Shown: one piece after another, positions 43,432 through 53,106 of the stretch
Numbering within the stretch: the first letter of the stretch is position 1
Layout of the letters: each line of letters starts with the position of its first letter
Source: Blastocatellia bacterium
Lineage (GTDB): Bacteria > Acidobacteriota > Blastocatellia > Pyrinomonadales > Pyrinomonadaceae
Direction of reading: 5' to 3'
DNA length: 58,949 nucleotides
Assembly (NCBI GenBank): GCA_013697915.1
Contig: JACCVY010000085.1
Span: 1-58,949 of the forward strand
Position numbers and translations under genes: made by a program
The notes under the pieces: model-generated
The model's database searches: none
Told to the model about the DNA's origin: nothing
The model's input: only the letters and a program-made list of their open reading frames with translations

Positions 43432-45387
43432 ATGACTCAGCTCGAACAGATTGATCGGAACTTCTTTGCAAAGCGTTACCGGCTTTTCATGATTGCCGGT
43501 GGCGCTTTCATCGCGGCCTGGGCTATTCATCAGATGCTGTCGCTTGTCTTTCTCAGCATCACACTGTTTGCCGGTGCTCAGGTGCTTTATCTTGTCTGGA
43601 CTCGCCTTACCGCCAAGACGCGTGAAACAGAAGAGCTGAGCCGCATGCACTTTGCGACCGCGGAAGCGCTGGCAACAGCTATCGATGCGAAAGATCAGAC
43701 CACGCATTGTCACGTGCGTCGCGTACAGGTTTACGCCGCCGGTCTGGGCAAGGTGCTGGGACTTGGCACGCCCGAGATCGCCGCGCTTAAAGCCGGAGCG
43801 TTGCTTCACGATGTAGGCAAGCTCGCCGTCCCGGCTCACATCATCAATAAACCTGGTCGGTTAACGCCGGCTGAGTTTGAAAAAATGAAGATCCATACGA
43901 CGGTGGGTGCGCAGATTCTCAGTCGCATTGATTTTCCCTATCCCGTTACGCCAATTGTGCGTCACCATCACGAGCAATGGGACGGACATGGTTATCCTGA
44001 TGGTTTGAAAGGCGACCAGATTCCGATCACCGCGCGGATTATCTCCGTTGTCGATTGTTTTGATTCAGTCAGAGAAGATCGTCCATTCAGGCGTGGTATG
44101 ACGCGCGACGAAGCGCTCGCTTTTCTACTGCGCGGCTCTGGAACGCATTTTGATCCTAACGTCGTTGAGTTGTTCATCAAGCATCTGCCCCGTTTTGAAT
44201 CGCAAATTGCGGCGCTAGGATTGCCGCAGCAATTGCCGCCGACTGACGTTCATGAACCCCTCGCGCTAAGCGAAGTCGATATGACCCAAACGCGCGAGCG
44301 CGGCTGTTACATGGCTTACGATCAGATCAAGAGCGCGCACCAGGAAGTCTACGCGCTGTACGAGATTGCGCGGACATTCGGCTCCTCGCTCGACGTAAAG
44401 AATACGGTCGAAATACTGGTCGACAAGGTCGGGCACGTGGTGCCCTTTGATACCTGCGTTGTTTATCTTTATGACGAATTGAAAGGCTATGCGACCACCG
44501 CGCACGTTGCGGGTAGAAATGCCAAATGTCTCGCCGCCAGATGCGTCAAGCCGGGCGAAGGTGTCACTGGTTTTGCGCTGGCCAATCGCAGTCCTATTAA
44601 TCAACTTCATCCGAGTCTTGATTTCGCCGGACTGGAAATCGAACGCGAATACCGCGCGATGGCATCGCTGCCGCTCTTTAAAGACGAGATTTTACTGGGT
44701 GCCGTTTCTGTCTACTCAGTAGAGCTCGACGCGTACACTGACGATCACATGAGACTGCTGGAAACGGTAACGCGGTTAGCTTCCGACGCATTGTCAAACG
44801 CAATGCATCATGCTGTAGCTGAATCTAACGCGCTTACTGATCCGCTTACCGGGTTGCCAAACGCGCGTTATATTGCTCTTCGTTTTGACGAAGAAGCTTC
44901 GCGCGCGCGTCGCACGGATCGGCCCTTCCAGGTGGTCATGCTCGATCTGGACGACTTCAAGATCGTCAACGACACGTTTGGGCACAAGGTTGGCGACAAG
45001 ATGCTGCGCGAGATGGGACGGATCATTCAGGGCCAGTTGCGCGAGTATGACTTTTTGGCGCGATATGCCGGCGATGAGTTCGTCGCGATCGTTCAGGAGT
45101 TGGTTGGCAATCAGGTAGAGGATCTGCGCAATCGCATCGAGACGGCAGTTTCCGGGTTCTCGTTGAAGATTCGTGGGAATGGCGAGGCTCGGGTCGGCAT
45201 CAGCATTGGCACCGCAACGTTTGGCATTGAAGGAGAAACGTTGGACCAGTTGTTGGTTGCAGCCGACCAAGCCATGTATCGTGCTAAGTCGAGCCATAAG
45301 CTCGAGAAGGTGACGCGCGAAATCGCAGCAACCGAAAGCATGGTCGAACTCGAGAGCGACAACCTGGCGTCAGTTTCCGTGAATTGA
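43432..45387 (+). CDS. HD-GYP / GAF / GGDEF cyclic-di-GMP signalling protein
   Basis: A 651-residue protein with two N-terminal membrane spans (about 17-33 and 36-56). The HD-GYP phosphodiesterase domain is next (H126-D127 in LLHDVGKLAVP, HHHEQWDGHGYPDGLKGD at 178-195), then a GAF domain (about 310-450) and a GGDEF domain. The cyclase motif reads AGDEF (546-550), and an RxxD inhibitory site (REYD, 537-540) sits exactly 5 residues before it. Both a c-di-GMP-degrading and a c-di-GMP-making domain are thus present, and the AGDEF form is often still active. AGGAG precedes the ATG. A terminator follows. Confidence 0.93.
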   Translation: MTQLEQIDRNFFAKRYRLFMIAGGAFIAAWAIHQMLSLVFLSITLFAGAQVLYLVWTRLTAKTRETEELSRMHFATAEALATAIDAKDQTTHCHVRRVQVYAAGLGKVLGLGTPEIAALKAGALLHDVGKLAVPAHIINKPGRLTPAEFEKMKIHTTVGAQILSRIDFPYPVTPIVRHHHEQWDGHGYPDGLKGDQIPITARIISVVDCFDSVREDRPFRRGMTRDEALAFLLRGSGTHFDPNVVELFIKHLPRFESQIAALGLPQQLPPTDVHEPLALSEVDMTQTRERGCYMAYDQIKSAHQEVYALYEIARTFGSSLDVKNTVEILVDKVGHVVPFDTCVVYLYDELKGYATTAHVAGRNAKCLAARCVKPGEGVTGFALANRSPINQLHPSLDFAGLEIEREYRAMASLPLFKDEILLGAVSVYSVELDAYTDDHMRLLETVTRLASDALSNAMHHAVAESNALTDPLTGLPNARYIALRFDEEASRARRTDRPFQVVMLDLDDFKIVNDTFGHKVGDKMLREMGRIIQGQLREYDFLARYAGDEFVAIVQELVGNQVEDLRNRIETAVSGFSLKIRGNGEARVGISIGTATFGIEGETLDQLLVAADQAMYRAKSSHKLEKVTREIAATESMVELESDNLASVSVN

Positions 45388-45410
45388 TTTGCACGGCACC
45401 GATTAGTTTG

Positions 45411-45436
45411 AGGGCGGGATTGTCCCTGCCCTTTTT
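45411..45436 (+). terminator. Terminator after the HD-GYP/GGDEF gene
   Basis: The hairpin AGGGCGGGATTGTCCCTGCCC is followed by a run of five T. The rest of the gap to 45718 holds only an imperfect repeat (GACATGTAGGAATGCCTGTC at 45534-45553 with its neighbour TCCTAC) and no gene I can support. Confidence 0.75.
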
Positions 45437-45718
45437 CATTGCCGAGCTCTATTCGTAGCCGCGTACCCCTGAGAAATTCATTCCGGCCTGTCCATTTGTA
45501 GTGACCGACCTCGACAGTCCCCAAGTCAGACGGGACATGTAGGAATGCCTGTCCTACTTGCGCGCGCCTTTTCAACATTCTTGACATTACCGTACTGCTT
45601 CGCTTCCAATCGCATAAGGAGTTGGGATCGAAGTGTTTCAGGCGACTGAATCCTTTCACCCGGCTCATGCGGCTATGACGGTCACAGCTGACCAGCCATT
45701 CTCGTCCTGGATTGAAGC

Positions 45719-47758
45719 ATGCCGGCTGCCATTAACCCCGAAAAAAATCCGACTGTCCTGGTAGTTGACGACGATGCCGAAGCGCGCGAGCGCTTGCGCA
45801 GTGCTTTCGCCGAAGCAGGTTATCGTTCGTTGAGTGCCGACGCTTCACCGTCAGCGCTGCAATTACTGCGCGACGATGTTTGCGATCTGGCCGTGCTCAA
45901 TTTTGCTTTAGAGAACGGCGGCGGAGCGCAATTATGCAAACTCCTACGCGCGCAACCAGCCACCAGCAAGATGCCTATCATCGCGTTGACAAGTGACGAG
46001 GATCCGGGCCAGCGCATCGAGGCCCTGGCGGCGGGTGCAGACGAGTCGCTATCACGTTCAGCGTCAACGGCCGAGGTTGTTTCGCGCGCGAATGCGCATC
46101 TGCGAGCTACACAACGCGAGTGGGCACTTATCGGCAGCAATCGCGAATTGAGTTTTCTCGCCGATCTCGGGCGTGGTTTGCTGAAGGCGCTCGAACCGGA
46201 ACAATTGGTGCGGCGTGTTGCCGGCGCGACCTACGAAGGTACGGGCGCGGCGATGTGTGCGGCGTTTGTCAAACTCAACGAAACGCGCGAGGCCGGCTGT
46301 GTCTTTGATCGGGAAGGCAGCGCCGAAGATGCATCGCTGCTGGAAGTCGATCGGTTGCGGAGTTGGCTTGAGCCGGCCTCAGTTTCGTCGTTGTTAACTG
46401 ACAAGAATGCCTTCTTCATTCGCGACGAAAAACATGAAGTGGAGTATGCAGCGCCGCTTAAGTTCGGAGGCCGCGCCAAAGGCGCGCTCATCGTGGCCTT
46501 TGATAAGCGCGAAGACTGCGATGAAACAGAGCGGCGGCTGATCGACGCTGCGGCTCAGCAAGCGGCGCTGGCTGCGCACATCTCTTCGCTATACCAGTCG
46601 GCGCGTGATGCTTCGACAAGTTTGGCTGCTGAAGTCGAGCGGCGCACCGCCGAAGTCGAAGCGCAGCGCCGCTTCATCGAAGCCATCATCGACAACCTGC
46701 CGCTGTCGCTCTATGCAATCAATCGCGACTACCGGGTCGTTGCCTGGAACCGTAATCGCGAGTTAGGCGAGCTTGGCATACCGCGCGGTTTCGCTTTAGG
46801 TAAAAATATTTTCAATGTCTTGACACGGCAACGACGCGACTTGCTTCAAATCGAGTTCGCGCGAGTTTTTGAAACCGGACAGATCGAACGTATTGAGCAT
46901 GAAACCTCGACGGCCAACGGCGAGGTCAAGCATTGGTTGATCAGCAAGATACCGATGTGGATTGATCCAAAGAAACCGGTTTCCCACGTCATTACAGTGG
47001 GCGAGGACATCACCGCGCGTGTTGAGGCCAACCGTGCTGTGGCGCGCACCGAGAAGATCGCCGCCATCGGCCGGCTGGCCGCGGGTGTGGTCCACGAAAT
47101 TAATAATCCGCTGGCAACAATTGCTGCCTGCGCTGAAGCGTTGGAGTCACGTGTAAACGACGGAGAATTCAACGAGTCGCCAGCGGCCGATGACCTGCGC
47201 GAATACCTGGGATTGATTCGGAGCGAAGCCTTCCGCTGCAAAACGATTACGAACGGCTTGCTTGATTTCAGCCGGACGCGCCCCGCCGCGCATGCGCCGG
47301 TCAGTCTTGGCGACATCATCTCGTCGGCCATACGCCTGCTGGCCCACCAGCAACGCGCGAACAACATCAAGTTTCAGATCGAAACGGCGAGCGATCTGCC
47401 GCTGGTTTCCGGAGACGAGGGGCAATTGCAGCAGGCAATAATTGCCTTGGGTACGAATGCGATTGATGCGATGCCCGTCGGCGGCCAGTTAAGAATTGTT
47501 AGTTCAAAGAACGGCGAGAATGTCTGTGTCGAAGTGAGCGATAACGGGGCCGGCATTCCCGCGGAGAATGTTGCCAAGATCTTCGAGCCCTTTTTTACTA
47601 CCAAAGAAGTGGGCAAAGGCACCGGTCTCGGCCTGGCAGTTTGTTATGGTATCTTAACCGAGCACGGCGGCAGTCTCGACGTGCAATCCACAGTGAGTGT
47701 TGGCACTACTTTCACGATTTCACTCCCGGCAATAATCCCCGACGGAGAGCAGGATTGA
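45719..47758 (+). CDS. Histidine kinase with degenerate N-terminal receiver and PAS domain (NtrB-like)
   Basis: A 679-residue soluble kinase. The N-terminal receiver-like domain (about 12-130) keeps the acidic pocket (VVDDD, 15-19) and T91. However, it has N61 where the phospho-acceptor Asp should be (VLNFAL) and Arg/Ser (about 113) where Lys should be. A GAF-like region (about 140-300), a PAS domain (about 320-430), HisKA with H459 in VVHEINNPL, and HATPase ([28 protein letters not shown]) follow. The last bases overlap the next gene's start (TTGA). The partner is the sigma-54 regulator downstream. Confidence 0.92.
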   Translation: MPAAINPEKNPTVLVVDDDAEARERLRSAFAEAGYRSLSADASPSALQLLRDDVCDLAVLNFALENGGGAQLCKLLRAQPATSKMPIIALTSDEDPGQRIEALAAGADESLSRSASTAEVVSRANAHLRATQREWALIGSNRELSFLADLGRGLLKALEPEQLVRRVAGATYEGTGAAMCAAFVKLNETREAGCVFDREGSAEDASLLEVDRLRSWLEPASVSSLLTDKNAFFIRDEKHEVEYAAPLKFGGRAKGALIVAFDKREDCDETERRLIDAAAQQAALAAHISSLYQSARDASTSLAAEVERRTAEVEAQRRFIEAIIDNLPLSLYAINRDYRVVAWNRNRELGELGIPRGFALGKNIFNVLTRQRRDLLQIEFARVFETGQIERIEHETSTANGEVKHWLISKIPMWIDPKKPVSHVITVGEDITARVEANRAVARTEKIAAIGRLAAGVVHEINNPLATIAACAEALESRVNDGEFNESPAADDLREYLGLIRSEAFRCKTITNGLLDFSRTRPAAHAPVSLGDIISSAIRLLAHQQRANNIKFQIETASDLPLVSGDEGQLQQAIIALGTNAIDAMPVGGQLRIVSSKNGENVCVEVSDNGAGIPAENVAKIFEPFFTTKEVGKGTGLGLAVCYGILTEHGGSLDVQSTVSVGTTFTISLPAIIPDGEQD

Positions 47759-49164
47759 GCGAGCAAAAATCAGCGCGCATTTTGATTGCCGAAGACGAAG
47801 CGAATCTTCGTCTCGTTTTGCAGAAAGAATTGGAGCGCCTCGGTTATCGCGTGCAGGTCGCACCCGATGGCGAAGCAGCGCTGCGCAAATTGGAAGAAAG
47901 CAACGTTGATGTTTTGCTTTGCGACATCAACATGCCGCGCATTGACGGCATGGAGGTTTTGCGGCGCGTCCATGAAAGGCCAAACCCGCCGGAAGTGATC
48001 ATGCTCACCGGTCAGGCAACGGTTGAAACGGCAGTCGAGGCCATGAAACTTGGCGCTTATGACTATCTCACCAAGCCCTACCACATAACAGAGCTCGACA
48101 TTCGTGTGAAGCAAGCGGCGGAGAAGCGTCGTTTGCGCGTGGACAATCTGCGGCTGCGCGAACAACTCGCGCGGCAGTCGGGCTTGCCGGACATTGTCTC
48201 GGTCTCCGAAGCAATGAAGGAAGCAGTGCGTTTGGTTGAGCGCGTTGCGCCTTCCGACGCATCGGTTTTGATTACCGGCGAGTCAGGTACCGGAAAAGAA
48301 TTGATCGCGCATGCCATCCATCGGTTGTCTAACCGCGCGGATGGATCGTTCATCGACATTAACTGCGCCGCGTTTCAGGAGTCGTTGTTGGAATCGGAAC
48401 TGTTTGGTTACGAAGCCGGCGCCTTTTCGGGCGCCAAAGGTCGTAAGCTGGGACTTATCGAACTCGCCGATGGCGGTACACTGTTTTTGGATGAAGTGAC
48501 TGAATTACCGGCGCAGCTTCAGGCCAAGTTATTGCGCGCGATTGAGACGCGAACGTTTTTCCGTGTCGGCGGCGTGCGCAAAGTTGAAGTTAACGTGCGT
48601 ATCGTGGCTGCGACCAATCGCAATCTCGATTCAGTGGTGGCCGATGGATCCTTTCGTTCGGATCTGCTTTATCGCATCAATGGTTTTCAAATCGAACTGA
48701 CGCCGCTGCGCGAACGGTCTGAAGATATTGAGCCGCTTACTCGCTATCTGCTGAACGATGTTGGCGGCCCGAACAGCCCGGAACTTGATCCGGCGGCGCT
48801 TGAAGCGTTGCGGACTTATAGTTGGCCGGGCAACGTGCGGCAGTTGAAAAATTGTCTCGAGCGCGCCGTGATTCTTTCCAACAACGGACGCATTACAGTT
48901 AATGAATTGCCGCCGGAAGTAGCGCGACCAACAGCTTTCATCCCTGCGGCGCAAACGCCGGCGCAGCCAGGCGCCACGCCCGATTATTCATCAGCAGCTA
49001 ACGTCTCGCCTGCATCACTCCGCGACGTTGAACGTCAACAGATTCTGGCCGCGCTGGAACAAACCGGCTGGCATCGCGGCAAGACCGCCGAGATTCTCGG
49101 CATCTCATCTTCAACGCTCTATCGCCGCCTGCGCGACTACAACCTCGACCGCCGCAACAACTAG
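47755..49164 (+). CDS. NtrC-family sigma-54-dependent response regulator
   Basis: A 469-residue regulator. The receiver has D57 (LLCDINMPRIDG), T in MLTGQA and K in LTKPYH. The AAA+ domain has Walker A GESGTGKE (175-182) and the loop that touches sigma-54, here GAFSGA (222-227) instead of the usual GAFTGA. The C-terminal Fis-type helix-turn-helix is GKTAEILGISSSTLYRRLRD. The start is TTG 47755, overlapping the kinase stop TGA. A longer frame from 47641 would lie within the kinase gene. It likely acts with the upstream kinase. Confidence 0.93.
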   Translation: MSEQKSARILIAEDEANLRLVLQKELERLGYRVQVAPDGEAALRKLEESNVDVLLCDINMPRIDGMEVLRRVHERPNPPEVIMLTGQATVETAVEAMKLGAYDYLTKPYHITELDIRVKQAAEKRRLRVDNLRLREQLARQSGLPDIVSVSEAMKEAVRLVERVAPSDASVLITGESGTGKELIAHAIHRLSNRADGSFIDINCAAFQESLLESELFGYEAGAFSGAKGRKLGLIELADGGTLFLDEVTELPAQLQAKLLRAIETRTFFRVGGVRKVEVNVRIVAATNRNLDSVVADGSFRSDLLYRINGFQIELTPLRERSEDIEPLTRYLLNDVGGPNSPELDPAALEALRTYSWPGNVRQLKNCLERAVILSNNGRITVNELPPEVARPTAFIPAAQTPAQPGATPDYSSAANVSPASLRDVERQQILAALEQTGWHRGKTAEILGISSSTLYRRLRDYNLDRRNN

Positions 49165-49210
49165 TCTCCCCTCATTTAATTTGTACGATGTTAGGTCGGT
49201 TGCGATGTAA

Positions 49211-49268
49211 ATGTCCGATAAACTTTGGTTTGTCGCGCCGTCACGACAAGCTAAAGCTTTTCGGACAT
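49211..49268. repeat. Minimal hairpin with the ends of the large palindromic repeat
   Basis: ATGTCCGATAAACTTTGGTT (49211-49230) through CAAGCTAAAGCTTTTCGGAC and AT (49268) is a 58-base hairpin. Its terminal ATGTCCGATAA / TTCGGACAT and inner TTTGTCG / CGACAAG match the left end of the element at 13410. It has no interior and looks like a deletion derivative or a solo end. Confidence 0.7.
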
Positions 49269-49299
49269 CGAACTGGACCCAACCATTTTCGGGAGGTTA

Positions 49300-49329
49300 T
49301 TGACTTTCCTTGAAAAGGAGGAGTATTCT
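49300..49329 (+). promoter_or_regulatory. Candidate sigma-70-type promoter
   Basis: TTGACT (49300-49305) and TATTCT (49324-49329) are separated by 18 bases and lie 110 bases before the next gene. The elements match the -35/-10 consensus at 5 of 6 and 4 of 6 positions. Not tested. Confidence 0.35.
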
Positions 49330-49438
49330 GCGCGCGTCCTCGTTCCCGGGCTGCATTCTCACGAGCCGCTGCTAACCTTGCATACTCGCATAATTCAGCC
49401 TTTAACATTGAACGGAATAATGACTTCGGTGTTTTTGT

Positions 49439-50722
49439 ATGACCCTCACACCCTATCGCAGTTTTCTTAGATTGTTATCGTTGGGACTTCTGCTTGTCCC
49501 TGTCACGACCGCGCCGGCCCAGAACGGCAATGAAATACATCCGGATGAACAGGTAGAGGGCGACTGGGTCAACGATGTGCCTTGCAGTAAAGAAAGCCAG
49601 GGATTGGGTTTCATCAAAGGCCACGAGTTCCGGCTGTGCTTCAAATTTTCCGCCAACGAACTACAGCCAAAGCCGGGAGGCGGCACAAGCTGGCCCACCC
49701 TTCGTTTCGAAAGTTATACAAAACGGACAAGCCCGAATCTGACGGGTGTTGACCTCAAGGTTGACCATGTCGAAGATCACCCCGGCCTAATCATCGACAA
49801 GGTCGAGCCAATCGGGCCAGAACGCAATTTTGGCAGACTAAGTTCCATACAGGAATTTGTTACCAAGATTGGCGTTCGCAGTGAAGCCCAATCGGACGAT
49901 TATCCGCTTACTTTGTCTATAACGTCGGGCACTGAAACCGGCGATCGGAAGATAGAGTTTCGCTTACCACTGCTGGTTCCTGACAAGCGTCCCATCGCTG
50001 TTCAAAGAAGCACACGCACTGAAATTGATTGTTGGGCGGGTTCCAAATGCTCCGACCTGCAACTCCACTTTCAGAATTCACTTCCTTACAAACTGACCAT
50101 TACAAACGTCACCATTAACTCAGATGATCTGCTGGAACCTAAACCCGCTTTCATCGAAGCAAACTCGCTGGACGCGAATTCAGAAAACGACATTACAATT
50201 GGTCTGAAAGCCAAACCGATGACGTTTACCAGGGTCTTCAGTGGTTTTGGTAAACCTCAAATGACGATAAAGATTGATTACAAAGACGACTACGATCGGG
50301 TGCTTCATTCCCAGGCCGAAATGGGTTTTCAGATCAGGCCAAACATTTTGGTTCTGGCAATTTTCCTGGTCCTGGGTGCCGTTGTCGGCACGCTCGTTCG
50401 CATAGATTTGGGCAGGCTCCAGAAGGCCGGCGTAATTTCCCGGCGAGAACGGTTCGTTTTTGCGGGGACGACGTTTGCGAGCGGTATTCTGGTTTGTCTT
50501 ATTGCGCTGTTCGCAAACATCAAGCTCGTTGTGCTTAACGATCAGAACTCCTACTCCGCGTGGGATCCAAAAGTTCTTTTCTTTACGGCATTGATAGCTA
50601 CAGTAAGCGGCCTGCCGATACTTTATGCTTATTTGAAAGTGCCCCGTCCGGCCGACGCGAACGTAGGCGGCGAGCAGCAAATGGCGCTCGCGAAAGACCT
50701 CAAACCCCCGGGACAGCCATAG
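49439..50722 (+). CDS. Unrecognised secreted protein with C-terminal membrane helices
   Basis: A 427-residue protein. A signal peptide (FLRLLSLGLLLVPVTTAPAQ) is followed by about 275 extracytoplasmic residues in beta-rich segments, including a Cys-containing GDWVNDVPCSKESQG, LCFKF and DCWAGSKCSD (four Cys that could form disulfides). Three hydrophobic spans follow (about 304-325, 345-365 and 378-398). I do not recognise the family. The gene is followed 33 bases later by the TPR-like gene at 50756, suggesting a two-gene unit. Function unknown. Confidence 0.8.
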   Translation: MTLTPYRSFLRLLSLGLLLVPVTTAPAQNGNEIHPDEQVEGDWVNDVPCSKESQGLGFIKGHEFRLCFKFSANELQPKPGGGTSWPTLRFESYTKRTSPNLTGVDLKVDHVEDHPGLIIDKVEPIGPERNFGRLSSIQEFVTKIGVRSEAQSDDYPLTLSITSGTETGDRKIEFRLPLLVPDKRPIAVQRSTRTEIDCWAGSKCSDLQLHFQNSLPYKLTITNVTINSDDLLEPKPAFIEANSLDANSENDITIGLKAKPMTFTRVFSGFGKPQMTIKIDYKDDYDRVLHSQAEMGFQIRPNILVLAIFLVLGAVVGTLVRIDLGRLQKAGVISRRERFVFAGTTFASGILVCLIALFANIKLVVLNDQNSYSAWDPKVLFFTALIATVSGLPILYAYLKVPRPADANVGGEQQMALAKDLKPPGQP

Positions 50723-50755
50723 GTATTTCCGAACTCTATTCGAAAGGGTGCGCGT

Positions 50756-51430
50756 ATGCTGAAGTCGTTACCAATCCAACTAAGGAAGACACTCCTGGCT
50801 TTTGGAGTCGCGATTGTGCTGTCGTCAGGATTAGTGATAGTGGGAAGAAGTCAGGGCAACGCGGAGCAAAGAACTCAGGGTACCGCAGTGCAGTTGTTAA
50901 ATGAAGGAAGCGCGTATCAGACTGCTGATGATACGAACGATCGTCCCGCCATAGCCTATCGACTGGTGATCCAAAAATATCCCAAATCACTTCAGGCTGA
51001 GCAGGCCCAGTATTTCCTGGGAACTTACTATGAGAAAAAATTCTTCCTGCTCGAGGGTCAAAGCAAGCTGGAGGATTGGTCCTCGTTCAATGAAGCCGAA
51101 AAAGCGCTTTATGGGTACGTGGGAAAGTACAAATCGACAGGCACCAAATCCTATCTAGCCGATTCATACTACACGCTGGCGATAATTGCTCTACGCAGAG
51201 GCTACCTCGACGCGGCAGAAAAGTTACTAACCCAGATGAGCGATTCTGCAAGACAAGACAACAAAGTTTACCTGTCGAAAGTCGCACCACGCCGCTCTGA
51301 TGAGGTCATTAAGAAATATTGCGATACGAAATCGCTGGCTGCGGCCACCTTGAACGCCCTAAATAACTCCTCCTCATTCGATGGGGCGATAAATAACTTA
51401 ACTGGTTGGATCCGGACCAATTGCAGATAG
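50756..51430 (+). CDS. Secreted TPR-like protein
   Basis: A 224-residue protein with a signal peptide (LLAFGVAIVLSSGLVIVG). Helical tetratricopeptide-like stretches follow (AIAYRLVIQKYPKSLQAEQAQYFLG, NEAEKALYGYV, SYYTLAIIALRRGYLDAAEKLL), resembling BamD/YbgF-type outer-membrane-associated repeats but not assignable. It follows the membrane protein at 49439 and converges with the CoA-ligase gene (1 base between stops). Function unknown. Confidence 0.78.
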   Translation: MLKSLPIQLRKTLLAFGVAIVLSSGLVIVGRSQGNAEQRTQGTAVQLLNEGSAYQTADDTNDRPAIAYRLVIQKYPKSLQAEQAQYFLGTYYEKKFFLLEGQSKLEDWSSFNEAEKALYGYVGKYKSTGTKSYLADSYYTLAIIALRRGYLDAAEKLLTQMSDSARQDNKVYLSKVAPRRSDEVIKKYCDTKSLAAATLNALNNSSSFDGAINNLTGWIRTNCR

Positions 51431-51431
51431 A

Positions 51432-53105
51432 TCAACTCTGCTTCAGTTTCCGGCGATCGATTTTGCCGCGATCATTTTTGGGAAGGGCATCAACGAATTC
51501 GATCCAACGTGGGTATTTGTAAACTGCGAGGTGGGATTTGACGAACGCTTTTAGTTCTTCTGCGAGTTGATCGTTTCTTGTGCCCCCTCCTCCAGTTGAG
51601 CTACCGCCGCGATCGGCGGGCGAGACGCCCGCGGTCCCAGTATCAAGTTGACTTTGGTCATTGGACATTGGACTTTGGACAAACTCTTCTCTTAGCACGA
51701 TGAACGCTTTTGGTTTGATCAAGCCGTTGCCGGCTTCGGCGCCGATGATGGCACACTCGAGCACTGCCTCATGTTGCAGCAGGCAGTTTTCAATCTCGGA
51801 CGGTGCGACGAAGATGCCGGAAACTTTCAACATGTCGTCCGTGCGACCGTGGTACCAGTAGTAACAATCCTTGTCGACATGGAATTGATCACCTGTCGTG
51901 CACCAGTCGCCTGCAAAAGTTTCTTTTGATTTCTCGTGCGCGTTCCAATAGCACAGCGCTGCGGAGTCGCCCTTGATCTTGAGCGTGCCCATCTCGCCAA
52001 CTGTAACTTTTTTGTCCTCAGCATCGACAATTCTCGCTTCGTAACCCTCGACAACACGGCCGAGGCTGCCGGGCTTCACATCGCCTGGTCTGTTCGTGAT
52101 GTAGATATGAAACATCTCCGCCGAGCCGATGCCGTCATAGATTTCCACGCCGAAAGTTTGTTGCCAGCGCTGGTAAAGCTCGGGCGGCAAAGCCTCGCCA
52201 GCTGAATAACAAAAACGCAAACTGGAGAGATCGCGTCGCGCCGCTTCACCAGCGTTGAGCATGGAATTGATCATCGTGGGCACGGTCGTCAAAATTGTCG
52301 GCTGATAGCGCGCGATGATTTCAAAAAGTTTTTCCGGCGTTGAGCGTTCAGAAAACAACGCGGTGGCGCCGCCAACTGCAAAAGGGAAAAGCAGGTTGGT
52401 GCCAGTCGCGTAACCAAAAAACAGTTTGGGAACAGAGACCGTCAAATCGTCTTCGTTGACCCCAATCGTGTGCTTAGCGAAAACCTCGGTGTTGAAAGGC
52501 AGATCGTGTTGGAGGTGTACTGCGCCTTTTGGATGACCAGTGGAGCCGGAGGTAAACAACCAAATTGCGATGTCGTCTCGACGGGTATCCGCAGCCATGC
52601 ACTCGTCCGTCTCGCCAAGCACCGCGCCATCAAATGATTCCCAAAGCAACCCCTCATTAGTGAAGTCAACATCCTCATGCTCGTGGCCGCCAACAACCAA
52701 AACAGCGCGCAGATGTGTCGCGTCAGCGGTCGCTTCGTTAAAAGTTTTCAGCTGCGATTCATGAATGACGGCGACGCGCGCGCGGGTGTAGTCGAGATAG
52801 TATTTGTAATCCTCTGCCGGCAGCAGTGGATTGACCATCGTGATCACTGCACCGATACGAGCCGCGCCAAACCACGTCCAAACAAACTCCGGACAATCAG
52901 GCAAGACAAGCAGCACCCGATCTTCCATCTCGACGCCTAGCTCGCGCAAAGCATTGCCGACGCGGTTAGACATACGCGCCGTGTCGCCGTAACTGAACGT
53001 CTGATCTTCGTAATAAAGACAGATCTTGTTTTCGCGGCCTTCCTCCAGATTGCGATAGAGGAAGTAGTCGGCCATGTTGAAGCGTTCAGGGAATTGCGGC
53101 GGCAT
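51432..53105 (-). CDS. Benzoate-CoA-ligase-family acyl-CoA synthetase (candidate anthranilate-CoA ligase)
   Basis: A 557-residue adenylate-forming enzyme. The AMP-binding motif is LFTSGSTGHPKGAVH, and the core has IGSAEMFHIYITNRPGDVKPG, typical of the benzoate/2-aminobenzoate-CoA ligase family. The hinge reads YWYHGRTDDMLKVSG, and the catalytic Lys is in KNDRGKIDRRKLKQS near the C-terminus. Residues about 473-507 (VQSPMSNDQSQL, then GTAGVSPADRGG) are foreign: two repeat elements translated in frame. The neighbouring tryptophan dioxygenase and kynureninase genes suggest anthranilate as substrate; this is inference. Confidence 0.85.
   Translation of the reverse strand: MPPQFPERFNMADYFLYRNLEEGRENKICLYYEDQTFSYGDTARMSNRVGNALRELGVEMEDRVLLVLPDCPEFVWTWFGAARIGAVITMVNPLLPAEDYKYYLDYTRARVAVIHESQLKTFNEATADATHLRAVLVVGGHEHEDVDFTNEGLLWESFDGAVLGETDECMAADTRRDDIAIWLFTSGSTGHPKGAVHLQHDLPFNTEVFAKHTIGVNEDDLTVSVPKLFFGYATGTNLLFPFAVGGATALFSERSTPEKLFEIIARYQPTILTTVPTMINSMLNAGEAARRDLSSLRFCYSAGEALPPELYQRWQQTFGVEIYDGIGSAEMFHIYITNRPGDVKPGSLGRVVEGYEARIVDAEDKKVTVGEMGTLKIKGDSAALCYWNAHEKSKETFAGDWCTTGDQFHVDKDCYYWYHGRTDDMLKVSGIFVAPSEIENCLLQHEAVLECAIIGAEAGNGLIKPKAFIVLREEFVQSPMSNDQSQLDTGTAGVSPADRGGSSTGGGGTRNDQLAEELKAFVKSHLAVYKYPRWIEFVDALPKNDRGKIDRRKLKQS
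51611..51680. repeat. REP and GTCCAAAG-word insertions inside the CoA-ligase gene
   Basis: CGGGCGAGACGCCCGCGGTC (51616-51635, REP core) is followed by GACTTTGGTCATTGGACATT (51650-51669), the words of the array at 27976. Both are in frame with the gene and add about 35 residues in the C-terminal domain. Confidence 0.85.
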
Positions 53106-53106
53106 G

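Noticed and set aside
47641-47754. Upstream start for the NtrC-type gene
   Set aside because: The stretch lies within the kinase gene, and the TTG at 47755 gives the usual receiver N-terminus.
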